Made by a program: the position numbers and the translations under genes
In this document: in pieces, positions 1 to 8,261 of the stretch
How positions within the stretch are numbered: position 1 is the first letter of the stretch
How the letters are laid out: each line of letters begins with the position of its first letter
Source: JAUIET01 sp045106985
Lineage (GTDB): Bacteria > Pseudomonadota > Gammaproteobacteria > Pseudomonadales > JAUIET01
Length of the DNA stretch: 64,000 nucleotides
Direction of reading: 5' to 3'
Assembly: GCA_045106985.1 (NCBI GenBank)
Contig: JBGCFQ010000006.1
Location: 1 to 64,000 of the forward strand
Notes under the pieces: generated by a model
Databases searched by the model: none
What the model was told of the DNA's origin: nothing
The model's input: the letters and a program-made list of their open reading frames with translations, nothing else

Positions 1-1305
1 GGCCTTCCTGCGTGCAAAGCGCTTGCTGAGCGTGGCTTGGCTTACGAATGCTTCGAAGCCAGTGACAGTGTTGGTGGTGTCTGGAATATTGAACGTGGGG
101 GCGGCGGTTACCGCTCGCTGCACACCAACACTTCACCCCGCGCTATGTCGTACTCAGACTTCCCTTTAGAGCACGATACGCCCACTTACCCAACTGCAGC
201 TCAAATGCTTAGCTATTTCAAAGGCTATGCTAAGCACTTCAAGTTGGACGAAAATATTCGCCTGCAAAGCCCCGTTGTTCGAGTGCAACCCTTGGTTGAT
301 GGTGGCTGGGAAATTGAGCTTGAGAATGGTGAATTGCGTCAATACTCCAGCGTTATCGTTGCCACTGGGCAATACAATTCTCCTCGCCTACCACATGACC
401 TTACCCCAGGCGAATTCACTGGCACGCACCTGCACATATGCGACTACTTGGATGTGGCAACCCCCATCGACCTTCGAGGGAAGCGAGTTGTGGTTGTGGG
501 CTTAGGCAGCAGTGCCGCAGAGATTGCGACAGAGTTGTGTGGCTTTAATCAAGAGGGTCGAGAGGATCGAGAGGATCGTGAAGGTGATGAGCAATACGCA
601 AGCCAGGTGATTCTCTCTGCGCGCTCTGGCAGATGGGTGTTTCCAAAAATGGTGAATGGCACGCCTATGGATGCCCGCGCTCCACATCCGGCTGCGCGTG
701 TTCCAACGGCGCTAAGGGTACTGCCGGGCAATTCGGGCTCGTGGCTAGCTCGCCGTGTGTTGGGTAAAACTTTACGCAACTTATCAGCCAAAGTTGGCGG
801 CACTACCGCACTTGGGCTGCCCACACCCACCATTAAACCCTGGGAAGATCGCCCAACCATGTCGCAGGGGTTCATACCGGCATTGCAAAAGGGCTTAATC
901 GATACGCGCCCTGGCATTGAACGATTTGCAGGTTCAACCGTGCATTTCACTGACGGCACTCAAACCCAGGCCGACGTTATTCTTTATGCCACGGGCTACC
1001 AGCTTGATTTTCCTTTTTTGGATGATGAGACCTTGGGCTGCGCCGCACCCGAGCTAGCGTTGTATCAGCGCATCGCGCACCCTGCGCACGAACAATTATT
1101 TTTCGTGGGCTGTTGCAGGGTGATGTGCTCTATGTGGCCACTGGCCGAACAGCAAGGCCGCTGGGTGGCTGATGTGTTAGCGGGCGGTTTTAGTTTGCCG
1201 AATAACGCGACAAGAAAAAAGCAGGCCGTCGCACTTGTCAAATCACTGCCGGTTATTTGTAATTTTTATGTCGAGCAGTTGAGGAAGGAAGCGAGGGGCA
1301 TGTGA
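1..1305 (+). CDS. Flavin-containing monooxygenase, 5' end cut by window
   Basis: FAD- and NADPH-dependent monooxygenase of the FMO/Baeyer-Villiger superfamily. The reading frame is open from base 1 (GLPACKALAERGLAYE), the continuation of an N-terminal FAD Rossmann fold whose first glycines lie upstream, so a TTG at 37 is not the true start. The fragment contains the family fingerprint FTGTHLHICDY (FxGxxxHxxxY) and a second, NADPH-binding Rossmann motif VVVVGLGSSAAE. DVILYATGY near the C-terminus is the usual ATG motif. A short charged repeat (REDREDREGDE, about bases 557-590) sits between the two halves and looks like a small in-frame expansion. The substrate cannot be told from sequence; oxygenation of a lipid or steroid ketone would suit the nearby catabolic genes but is inference. 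Confidence 0.85.
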   Translation, partial: GLPACKALAERGLAYECFEASDSVGGVWNIERGGGGYRSLHTNTSPRAMSYSDFPLEHDTPTYPTAAQMLSYFKGYAKHFKLDENIRLQSPVVRVQPLVDGGWEIELENGELRQYSSVIVATGQYNSPRLPHDLTPGEFTGTHLHICDYLDVATPIDLRGKRVVVVGLGSSAAEIATELCGFNQEGREDREDREGDEQYASQVILSARSGRWVFPKMVNGTPMDARAPHPAARVPTALRVLPGNSGSWLARRVLGKTLRNLSAKVGGTTALGLPTPTIKPWEDRPTMSQGFIPALQKGLIDTRPGIERFAGSTVHFTDGTQTQADVILYATGYQLDFPFLDDETLGCAAPELALYQRIAHPAHEQLFFVGCCRVMCSMWPLAEQQGRWVADVLAGGFSLPNNATRKKQAVALVKSLPVICNFYVEQLRKEARGM

Positions 1306-1333
1306 CGCTCAGTGCTTCTAGTTCTCTCTGCCA

Positions 1334-2224
1334 CTAGCCATCGAGAGGGTTGCCCGATTGCGCCTCTACAGCCGCCGCATTACCAAGCTGGTTTCTATCT
1401 TCACGCCAGGCCGGTTCTGGTGGTACGTCTAACCAGGCATCACTCTGACCGTCAAAGGTGCCAATCTGATCATCACCTGCTCCGTAAGGTGTATAACCCA
1501 ACAAAGCACGACAGCGGGGGCTGAATTGCATTGCCACTTCTGGAGGAGTTTCCAGGTATTGGTTAGCTTCCTGACGCAGCCAGCCAAGACTGTAGGTATT
1601 AATGAGTCCGGCCCGAGGGCCGTCACTTTCGTTGGCGCCACCGCCGTGCCAGGTAGAGCCCAAGTAGAATAGGGCCGAACCTTTAGGCATCACCGCCGAT
1701 TCCCATGCTGATAAGTCAGGTAGATGCCAAGAGCGTAAAAATCGATGTGACCGAGGTACCACTCGTGTGCCGCCGTTTTCCTGAGTGAAATCACCTAGTG
1801 CCCACATCACTCCAATTTGTAATTCCGTACCTGCTAGCTCAAGGGGGTAGATGGAGTCATCCCGGTGCAGTGCCTGAGCGGATTCCCCCGGCAAAATCTC
1901 AATTGCAGTCAAGCTGCCCACCCGATAGTTTGCACCGTGAGGAAGCAAAATATCATCTGCGACTGCCACCACCATATCGTGGTCGACAAGTGCGGCCGCG
2001 CTGGGTGCGCCGCGCATAATGGCACCGTAGCGGCGAGTTTTGTTGCCATCAAAAACACTTTGGCCATCTAGGTCTGCGGCGTCGAATTTTGGCCGCAATT
2101 CAGCAGCTACCGAATCGGCAACAGCGGCTTCAACCAACTCGTTCACCACTACAGCGCCATCTCGCCTCAGTGCAGTAAGCACATCAGCCACATTGGCATT
2201 TCTTTCTAGGTAGGTAAGTGGCAT
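1334..2224 (-). CDS. Phytanoyl-CoA dioxygenase (PhyH) family protein
   Basis: Non-haem Fe(II)/2-oxoglutarate oxygenase of the PhyH family, about 296 residues, typical length. The iron-binding facial triad is visible: HRD in ALHRDDSIYPLE supplies the first His and the Asp, and STWHGGG supplies the distal His; the nearby RAGLINTYSLGW segment holds the Arg expected to bind 2-oxoglutarate. I prefer the ATG at 2224, preceded by a weak AAGG, over an in-frame TTG at 2242. The gene converges on the flavin monooxygenase with a 28-base gap. Members hydroxylate varied lipid-like or small substrates, so the substrate is unknown. Confidence 0.85.
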   Translation of the reverse strand: MPLTYLERNANVADVLTALRRDGAVVVNELVEAAVADSVAAELRPKFDAADLDGQSVFDGNKTRRYGAIMRGAPSAAALVDHDMVVAVADDILLPHGANYRVGSLTAIEILPGESAQALHRDDSIYPLELAGTELQIGVMWALGDFTQENGGTRVVPRSHRFLRSWHLPDLSAWESAVMPKGSALFYLGSTWHGGGANESDGPRAGLINTYSLGWLRQEANQYLETPPEVAMQFSPRCRALLGYTPYGAGDDQIGTFDGQSDAWLDVPPEPAWREDRNQLGNAAAVEAQSGNPLDG

Positions 2225-2378
2225 TGCCTTGTTCTCGCTCAATTCTAATAGTTAGTTTACTTGATTTCACTTGAAGTGTTAACGGTAGGCAGGCGCCAAG
2301 GCAGGCTGTCACGACAAGGAAACCAAAACACACAATCTCATGAATCAAGTACACTCTCTTTACAATAAGGAGAAAGCT

Positions 2379-2603
2379 ATGAGGCCAGGTAATGTAGAAG
2401 TACGCTCTAGTGGTGAGCTAGGCAACGGTGTTTATGCGCTTCGTAATTTTAAGAAGGGTGACGTTGTTGTTGAAGGAGTTGTTGACAAGCTTACAGCAAG
2501 ACGTGGCGAACACACGTCTACGATTCATGGCGTTCATGTAGTATTGGCAGGCGCGGGTTGTTTGGTTAACCACTCACGCTCGACTGCACAAGGCGCTTAT
2601 TAA
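2379..2603 (+). pseudogene. Truncated SET-domain-like small ORF
   Basis: A 74-residue ORF. The ATG at 2379 has a good AAGGAG ribosome site and is preferred over an in-frame ATG at 2340. The sequence resembles the N-terminal two thirds of a small bacterial SET-domain protein: GNGVYALRNFKKGDVVVEG matches the opening strand pair and CLVNHS matches the NHSC core motif. It then stops eight residues later (RSTAQGAY), before the rest of the SAM and lysine site, and the catalytic region that normally follows is missing. Neither other forward frame restores the missing part. It is probably a decayed gene, although a functional short protein cannot be excluded. Confidence 0.45.
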
Positions 2604-2616
2604 AAGCTGAGCATCG

Positions 2617-4344
2617 TTACGTTTTTGGATGGTAGCTGCGCCAAATCACAATCGCGGCCAGGGTTCCTAGTGAGATAAAAACGATTGCCGATCCAAAGCT
2701 AAACCAGGCTTCTCCGGTTTGCCAATTCATCGAGCCATCTGCCAAAATTTCGCCAGTGCCGCGTTGATAAGGCTTGATGTAATAATTCACCACTATGAAT
2801 GGCATAGTGCAGCCATAGAGAATGAGGGCCGCTGGCGCAATCATGGTTGTTCTGGTTTTTCTCGCATCACGGTCTTCGTCAGGCGCTATGTGAAGCTTGG
2901 TTCTATAGGCGATCTCTTGTTCCGATACCGTGCCTCTATTTGAGAGAAGGCGTATGGTGATAAGGCTAACAACCGTTCCGATAACCGCGGGGTGGAGATA
3001 GCTAGGCCAGTCAACATAGCCAAGGTATTCAATGGCAGCTGGGGTCACGTTGAACACAAAGCCGGTTATCATTCCCCAATAGGCTGCAGACTCTGTAATG
3101 CTTTTACTCCACACACTCATGAGGCCAACGGGCCCCCAAGAGGAGGCATAGACGCTTCCAACGAACAGCATCAGCCAGAAAATATTGGGTGGAAAATAAA
3201 AGCTGGCGAGTAAAACAACGATTCCGACGGCCAACATGATGAGTCGTATTGAGCGTAACTCAAGCGGCCTGTCTCTTTTCACAACGTCATTGCTCGCACT
3301 GAACCCGACGAGCGAGAGAAAAGTGGAAGCGGACGATAACGCCGCTGCCATGATGCCAGCCAATACCAGCGCGCCTAAAAATTCTGGCACTAAATTCCTA
3401 GCTGCCCACACCAATACAGTTTCAGACGGCGTAATATCGGTTTTTACCAGATTAACGATTCCGCCGAGGCCGTAAATAATAATCTGTAAAAGGGCAACAA
3501 TAATGAGCGCGTACATCGCCGATCGTAGAACGACATGTTCATCTTTTGCCATCAAATGACGACCTGCTTGCCAAGGGCCAACAATATAAACTGCACTCCA
3601 GGCAATATCGATCACGAATGCCCATATAAAGTAATCCATCGGCGTTGGCCACTCGGTGCCCGGGCCAACAATGCCGCTCCAGGATGCGATGCCGGTCTTG
3701 CTTTCAAGTTGGGCCATATTCTCAATAGAGGATGCGACGCCGCCTAAGTCACTGACAATGTAATAGGCAAAAACAAGAGTGGCGCCGGTAAACAATAAGA
3801 ACATCAAGGTGTCGGTAAGAATCACACCTTTGGAGCCGGCATACATTGTAAAAAACGTATAACTGAGCCACACCACAATCAGGCTTTGCAAATAACCGAG
3901 CTCGGTTAAATCGGAAAGGAGTATTGCGGCGCCTTGAGTAACAATAAGGAGGTAGATACCAATGGAGAGCATAATGATAATGCCGGAGGTTTGTTGCACG
4001 CGGAAGCTGTTAAATCGCTGACCAAAAAAATCAGCCACAGTGGTCGCCCTGCTGCGACGCAGATAACGCCCGAAGAACAACGCGCCAATGACATACCCAG
4101 CCGCGGAAACGCTAGGGAATAACAAGTAGGCGCCCATTTGACCGTCGTAGGTGAATCCTGCCTCACCAAGAAAAGCCACCGAGCTCATCACGCTCGCCAC
4201 AAGTGTGCCTACAATGAGAATGGTGGGAGCACGGCGCCCGGCAACAAAATAGTCATCCAGGTTTTTAACGTTCTTCCCAGCGTAATTACCAATAACAATA
4301 AAAAGTACTAGGCATATTACAATCGTTAGGGTAAAAACATCCAT
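2617..4344 (-). CDS. Sodium:solute symporter (SSS family)
   Basis: Integral inner-membrane symporter of 575 residues with about 13 predicted hydrophobic helices. The N-terminal NLDDYFVAGRRAP and the segment SVMSSVAFLGEAGFTYDG are typical of the SSS (PutP/PanF) family, as is AALSSASTFLSLVGFSASND, the region that carries the sodium-binding serines. An AGGAA ribosome site lies upstream of the ATG. The cargo is probably a small organic anion, but nothing in the sequence fixes it. It stands alone, divergent from the type III CoA transferase across a 251-base gap, so the two may share a control region; uptake of an acid later handled as its CoA ester is a possible link. Confidence 0.85.
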   Translation of the reverse strand: MDVFTLTIVICLVLFIVIGNYAGKNVKNLDDYFVAGRRAPTILIVGTLVASVMSSVAFLGEAGFTYDGQMGAYLLFPSVSAAGYVIGALFFGRYLRRSRATTVADFFGQRFNSFRVQQTSGIIIMLSIGIYLLIVTQGAAILLSDLTELGYLQSLIVVWLSYTFFTMYAGSKGVILTDTLMFLLFTGATLVFAYYIVSDLGGVASSIENMAQLESKTGIASWSGIVGPGTEWPTPMDYFIWAFVIDIAWSAVYIVGPWQAGRHLMAKDEHVVLRSAMYALIIVALLQIIIYGLGGIVNLVKTDITPSETVLVWAARNLVPEFLGALVLAGIMAAALSSASTFLSLVGFSASNDVVKRDRPLELRSIRLIMLAVGIVVLLASFYFPPNIFWLMLFVGSVYASSWGPVGLMSVWSKSITESAAYWGMITGFVFNVTPAAIEYLGYVDWPSYLHPAVIGTVVSLITIRLLSNRGTVSEQEIAYRTKLHIAPDEDRDARKTRTTMIAPAALILYGCTMPFIVVNYYIKPYQRGTGEILADGSMNWQTGEAWFSFGSAIVFISLGTLAAIVIWRSYHPKT

Positions 4345-4595
4345 TCTAATCAGTTCCTGTTTTCGGCAGATGTCGAGTTAAGCTACAACGAACGGTAATG
4401 AAACCTTGCTCTTATGGCAAGGGTTGCTTTAGCCAAGGTGCTGACTGAAGGTTTGCGCAGGACTTATCGATTGAATCAGCAATGTCACTGTGTTTCTTCC
4501 GGCGTAAAAGCGTTCAAGTTGGCCGTTCGGTAAGTATTTTTTACCCTGGCAAGGGTTTAGAATTGCGTCAATGAGCATACAGAGGAAGTTCAAAA
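4345..4595. promoter_or_regulatory. Divergent promoter region, symporter / CoA transferase
   Basis: A 251-base non-coding gap between divergently oriented genes. It holds a short hairpin, CCTTGC-N6/7-GCAAGG, near 4411-4429, and a related CCCTGGCAAGGG near 4544-4556. These repeats could be regulator sites, but no known operator is recognised and promoter boxes cannot be placed with confidence. Confidence 0.3.
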
Positions 4596-5798
4596 ATGGA
4601 TAGTGCTGCACCTGAGCAATCGACGGGCCCCTGTTCCGGGTTTCGAGTACTGGAATTCGGCACCATGGTATCTGGCCCGCTGGCAGGGCAGAACCTTGGA
4701 GACTTGGGCGCCGACGTTATCAAGATTGAGTCCATGATGGGCGATACCGCACGCTGGACTGGTCAGCCTGAACGTGAAGGCCTGAATGGTTTTTTCTCCC
4801 AGTTTAACCGCAATAAACGGGCTATATCGCTAGACCTAAAATCGGAGCAGGGCCAGGCCGTGGTGCTAAAGCTGGCCGAATCAGCTGACGTAATCATGGT
4901 CAACTACCGCCCAGGCGTGATGGACCGTCTGGGCCTGGGTTACGAACATTTGAGTAAGATAAACCCCGGCCTGGTGTATGTTTGTGTGTCTGGATTTGGC
5001 CCCGATGGGCCGTATGCAGACCAACCGGTATACGACCTGGTAACCCAGGGTATGTGTGGTACTGCAGCCACCCAGGGAACAGATGGCAAGCCACGTTTGA
5101 TACAGAGTGTTATCGCCGATAAGAACGCCGCGATAACCGCCGCCTCGGCCACTCTGGCTGCTTTGCTCGCTCGTGAGCGCAATGGCGGTGAGGGCCAGCT
5201 TGTTCACGTACCGATGATTAATGCCTTTGCTCAGCTCACTTTGCCAGACGTGATGACTCGGGAAGCCTTTAGACCCAAATCGCACGTAGACGCTCCCATC
5301 CCCAAGCTGTTTCATGTCTGGAGCTGTGCCGATGGCTTCTTGGTAGGTATGCCCATCGAAGATAAGCAATTTGCCAACTTGTGTATTGCTTTGGGTTGTC
5401 AAAACCTTGCCGAAGATGAGCGCTTCAAGTCGATTGGTGTGCGCTTAGAGAACACCGACGCCATGATTGACTTGATCGACGCCGAATTGGCCAAATGGAA
5501 ATGGCGTGAAGCCCTGAAGCAATTGCGCAAGTACGATGTTCCGTTTGCACCTGTGTACGACCTGGAAGAGTTTATGGAAGACCCGCAGGTAAAGCACAAT
5601 CGAACCATTTTTGACGCCGAGGACCCCAAGGGCGGCACCATGCGCTACATTCGCCACCCTAGTGTTTATGAAAAAACGCCGGCTACCTTAAGACGGCACC
5701 CACCGCGCTATGGGGAACATACCGATGAAGTGCTGTTAGAAGCCGGGTTCAGCACCGAGCAGCTTGCCGAGTGGCGTAAGGCTCAGGTGGTGGCTTGA
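4596..5798 (+). CDS. CaiB/BaiF family (type III) CoA transferase
   Basis: Transfers CoA between carboxylic acids by way of a mixed anhydride and a glutamyl-type thioester on a catalytic aspartate. The protein has 400 residues, the usual length. RVLEFGTMVSGPLAGQNLGDLGADVIKIE is the standard N-terminal CoA-binding start (only part quoted as motif: GPLAGQNLGDLGADVIKIE), FFSQFNRNKRAISLDL is conserved, and Asp175 in VIADKNAA lies where the catalytic Asp of Frc/CaiB is found. AGGAAG precedes the ATG. Substrate unknown. It lies outside the steroid run but on the same strand and could activate a related acid. Confidence 0.88.
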   Translation: MDSAAPEQSTGPCSGFRVLEFGTMVSGPLAGQNLGDLGADVIKIESMMGDTARWTGQPEREGLNGFFSQFNRNKRAISLDLKSEQGQAVVLKLAESADVIMVNYRPGVMDRLGLGYEHLSKINPGLVYVCVSGFGPDGPYADQPVYDLVTQGMCGTAATQGTDGKPRLIQSVIADKNAAITAASATLAALLARERNGGEGQLVHVPMINAFAQLTLPDVMTREAFRPKSHVDAPIPKLFHVWSCADGFLVGMPIEDKQFANLCIALGCQNLAEDERFKSIGVRLENTDAMIDLIDAELAKWKWREALKQLRKYDVPFAPVYDLEEFMEDPQVKHNRTIFDAEDPKGGTMRYIRHPSVYEKTPATLRRHPPRYGEHTDEVLLEAGFSTEQLAEWRKAQVVA

Positions 5799-5825
5799 AT
5801 GAGTTCGGATTGATTGAAAACGATT

Positions 5826-6254
5826 TTACTTAGGTGTAAAGACAGCCTTATTCGTGTGAGTATGATCCCAATCATACTGCGAGTTAGATCGAGTTAAATG
5901 CCAAAGTGTTGAAATAGTCGGTGTTCCCTTCTTTACTGCACACACACCCGACCAGGAGGTCACGCTGCCATTGCTTCCCCAATTTACCGAGAAGGAAACA
6001 ACCCGCGCATTATCTGTGTTCTGCTTCGCTGGTGCGTGATTAGTCCAGCCTATTAAGGGGAATGATTCACCGTCGGTTCCGGACGATGAGCGATACGTAC
6101 CCGACAAACGACCCTCTGACGTTACTTTCGAAATAGTGAGTAAGGAGCCAATCTGATTGACCCAAGCTCCTTTGACGTCCTCACAGCTTGGAGCGGCCAT
6201 GCCGCCAGCAGAATACACGGCACTGCTAAACAAAACGAACAATAATTTCTTCAT
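5826..6254 (-). CDS. Secreted avidin-family biotin-binding protein
   Basis: A 142-residue avidin/streptavidin homologue. MKKLLFVLFSSAVYSAGGMAA is a signal peptide, so the protein is exported. The chosen ATG at 6254 follows a strong GGAGGAG; a longer frame to 6350 lacks such a site. Nearly all streptavidin biotin contacts are present by alignment: Asn33 and Ser37 (WVNQIGS), Tyr54 and Ser56 (GTYRSS), Trp92 (VNW), Ser97, Thr99 and Trp101 (SVTSWSG), Trp118 (STLWHLT) and Trp129. The residue matching streptavidin Asp128 / chicken avidin Asn118 is Ala137. Cys24 and Cys105 sit where avidin forms its Cys4-Cys83 disulphide. It likely binds biotin tightly, perhaps less so than streptavidin. The role could be biotin sequestration or antibiosis (inference). 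Confidence 0.9.
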   Translation of the reverse strand: MKKLLFVLFSSAVYSAGGMAAPSCEDVKGAWVNQIGSLLTISKVTSEGRLSGTYRSSSGTDGESFPLIGWTNHAPAKQNTDNARVVSFSVNWGSNGSVTSWSGVCAVKKGTPTISTLWHLTRSNSQYDWDHTHTNKAVFTPK

Positions 6255-6356
6255 ACTTCTCCTCCTCAAAACCCACGCCTCGATCAAAATACACCATCTG
6301 TCTGCAGCAACGCCAGAGTTAAACGGGGGTAGGTTCAGGCTGCCCCCCAAATTTCT

Positions 6357-7628
6357 CTAACTGTCTTTCGTCAGCAAGCTCGCGACCTGATCAGCTATTC
6401 CGTCCAAGCTGCCCGGCAACAAGTCTAGTAGCTTGTCAGCACTAACAGATCCATACTCTGTATCACGAAGTCCATGTATAAATTTCAATGTTCGAAACGC
6501 ATCAAACCAATCGTGCATATGGCGGGTGAAAGCTGATGGCGATTTACTATTGTTTCGCGCTGCCTCAACGGCTTTCTCAAACCCCATTGTCTGCAATACA
6601 TGCAGCGAGCTTGTGCTTAGCTTTGTGTTGGTATTGGTATTGGTATTGTCGTTCCACAACTCTGGGAACAACATTAGTAGGCTCTTTAATTCATTGAATA
6701 CCTGCGGGTGATAGTAGCGATACTGCTCTAGAGGGTCAGTGAGGCCTAGGATGTCGTTCACCGCAGCGCCTGTGCCAAATGGTGTACGGTTAGACACTCT
6801 CGTTTTTAATCTGACTACGGGCTCTTCAAGCGCGAGAACGCGCCCTGTTTTACTTAACTTATTGAGTAAGTAGAAATCTTCGCCTGCATTGCGTTTAGGG
6901 TAGCCGCGCACTTTTGCGTAGTGTTCTATGTTTAGAATCTGGGTGCTGCCCATAGATTGATGCGCATAGGGGCTGTTGGCCCAGGCTAATCCGGCAACGT
7001 AGTAGTGCAGGTGTAAGTCGTACAAGGCTTGGGCTTGGTCAAGTTGCTTTGAGCCCGTTGAACTGTGTTCGAAAGGCAGTAATAGGATGGAAACATCTGA
7101 ATCCAATCCCTGAGTCGCGTCAATGTAGCTGGAGGGTAGTTGAGCGTCGGCGTCGGTGGAGTAAATCCAGGGTCGTTCTAGTCGCCCGCAATGGTAAAGC
7201 GCCGTGATAATATCGGCGCCAATTTTACGCGCTAGACCTACACCTTGCTTCGCAGGTATGTGCCTGAACTCAGTGAAGCAATCAACCAGCAATACGGCAG
7301 AGTTACCCTCTTTGTACAGCTGCAACTGCTGGTTGGTGTTTTGCCAATCGGCGTTTCTTCCTTGTGCAAAGGTGTCGAAACACTGTTGGTTTGGTTCAAC
7401 TGAGCTTTCCCCAACCGGCTGATTCAGAACCAACACAAATATACAGCTGTGTTCGCGCAGCGATTGCCAGATGGCTAGCAAGTCCTCGGGTTCTTCATTG
7501 TAAGCGGGTACTGTAACGGCGGCGTTCCATGAGCCGCTGAGAGAGTCCACGCCACGGGCTACTGCCTCGGCGTATCGCTCCAGATATTTTAACACCGTAC
7601 TTTTAGGAGATCCTCCTAATGCAGGCAT
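6357..7628 (-). CDS. Family 2-like glycosyltransferase
   Basis: Cytosolic GT-A fold sugar transferase, up to 423 residues. VTVPAYNEE is the nucleotide-binding start of GT2 enzymes, YSTDADAQLP carries the DxD-like metal site and NAGEDFYLL the acidic ED catalytic motif. No membrane span is evident. The ATG at 7628 lies 13 bases inside the end of miaE, suggesting translational coupling. Oddly, a perfect AGGAGG lies just after this ATG, so a GTG near 7595 is an alternative start. A hexanucleotide repeat at 6628-6645 gives an Asn-Thr run (NTNTNT). Donor and acceptor are unknown; pairing with miaE gives no obvious functional clue. Confidence 0.75.
   Translation of the reverse strand: MPALGGSPKSTVLKYLERYAEAVARGVDSLSGSWNAAVTVPAYNEEPEDLLAIWQSLREHSCIFVLVLNQPVGESSVEPNQQCFDTFAQGRNADWQNTNQQLQLYKEGNSAVLLVDCFTEFRHIPAKQGVGLARKIGADIITALYHCGRLERPWIYSTDADAQLPSSYIDATQGLDSDVSILLLPFEHSSTGSKQLDQAQALYDLHLHYYVAGLAWANSPYAHQSMGSTQILNIEHYAKVRGYPKRNAGEDFYLLNKLSKTGRVLALEEPVVRLKTRVSNRTPFGTGAAVNDILGLTDPLEQYRYYHPQVFNELKSLLMLFPELWNDNTNTNTNTKLSTSSLHVLQTMGFEKAVEAARNNSKSPSAFTRHMHDWFDAFRTLKFIHGLRDTEYGSVSADKLLDLLPGSLDGIADQVASLLTKDS
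6628..6645 (-). repeat. Hexanucleotide repeat inside glycosyltransferase
   Basis: Three perfect tandem TTGGTA units (plus-strand reading), flanked by partial copies, encode alternating Asn-Thr on the minus strand. The unit is a multiple of three, so copy changes would alter protein length without shifting frame. Confidence 0.8.
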
Positions 7629-8194
7629 GGCGTGATAGGTAGCTTTTGAACAATGCTCGCTTCAGCATCAAGCAGCTCGTCAAGTCGGTGTTCTACCGTG
7701 TTCTTAGGAAAGTAGAGCCGTGCCAAGTCGATAAACAAGCCTTCATGGCGTTGTTCCGAACGTGTGATGGAGCGGTAAAAGTTTTTCAGCGTGCCATCTG
7801 GAAGGCCGTCGGCCAAAAGGCCGAAGCGTTCGGCACCACGCGCCTCAATAACGCCGGCAACCAATAATCGGTCGAGAAAGTACTCTTCTGTGCCTTTACG
7901 AATGTGCTTGCGAAAGCTGCCTACGTAGGCGTCTTTGGTATCGCTTTGCAGCTGCAACCCACGCTCATAAATCAGTTTTATGACCTCGCGGTAATGGCTG
8001 AGCTCTTCAATGGCGAGATCGGCCATGTCTAGCACCAGCTTTTCGCGGTCGGGGTAGTGCGCAATCATCGTTAAGGCCATGCTGGAGGCCTTTTTCTCGG
8101 CAGCAGCGTGGTCGGGTAAAAATTCATCAAAGCGCTCGATAACAAGCTCCGTCCACTCTGGCGGTGTTTTTTCGCGCAGGTCTTTATTATTCAT
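7616..8194 (-). CDS. miaE: tRNA-(ms2io6A)-hydroxylase MiaE
   Basis: Diiron oxygenase that hydroxylates ms2i6A37 to ms2io6A37 in tRNAs reading UNN codons. The 192-residue all-helical protein shows the ferritin-like metal ligands: EKKAS, EELSHYREV (ExxH) in the first helix pair and RGAERF and SEQRHEGLF (ExxH) in the second. Length matches short MiaE proteins of Pseudomonas type. Its 3' end overlaps the following glycosyltransferase start by 13 bases, so the two are probably cotranscribed. It is divergent from fabV across only 67 bases. Confidence 0.88.
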   Translation of the reverse strand: MNNKDLREKTPPEWTELVIERFDEFLPDHAAAEKKASSMALTMIAHYPDREKLVLDMADLAIEELSHYREVIKLIYERGLQLQSDTKDAYVGSFRKHIRKGTEEYFLDRLLVAGVIEARGAERFGLLADGLPDGTLKNFYRSITRSEQRHEGLFIDLARLYFPKNTVEHRLDELLDAEASIVQKLPITPCLH

Positions 8195-8261
8195 ACGTTT
8201 CCCAATTAACTGCAGGGGTTATAATAGCCTCCTAATCGCTCAACGAGGAAAGGCACAGAAG

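Noticed and set aside
4881..5402. 173-residue minus-strand ORF under the type III CoA transferase
   Set aside because: It is a shadow of a well supported gene with clear family motifs on the plus strand.
8079..8261. N-terminal extension of FabV
   Set aside because: It overlaps miaE on the other strand, has no similarity to FabV and a proper ribosome site precedes the ATG at 8262.
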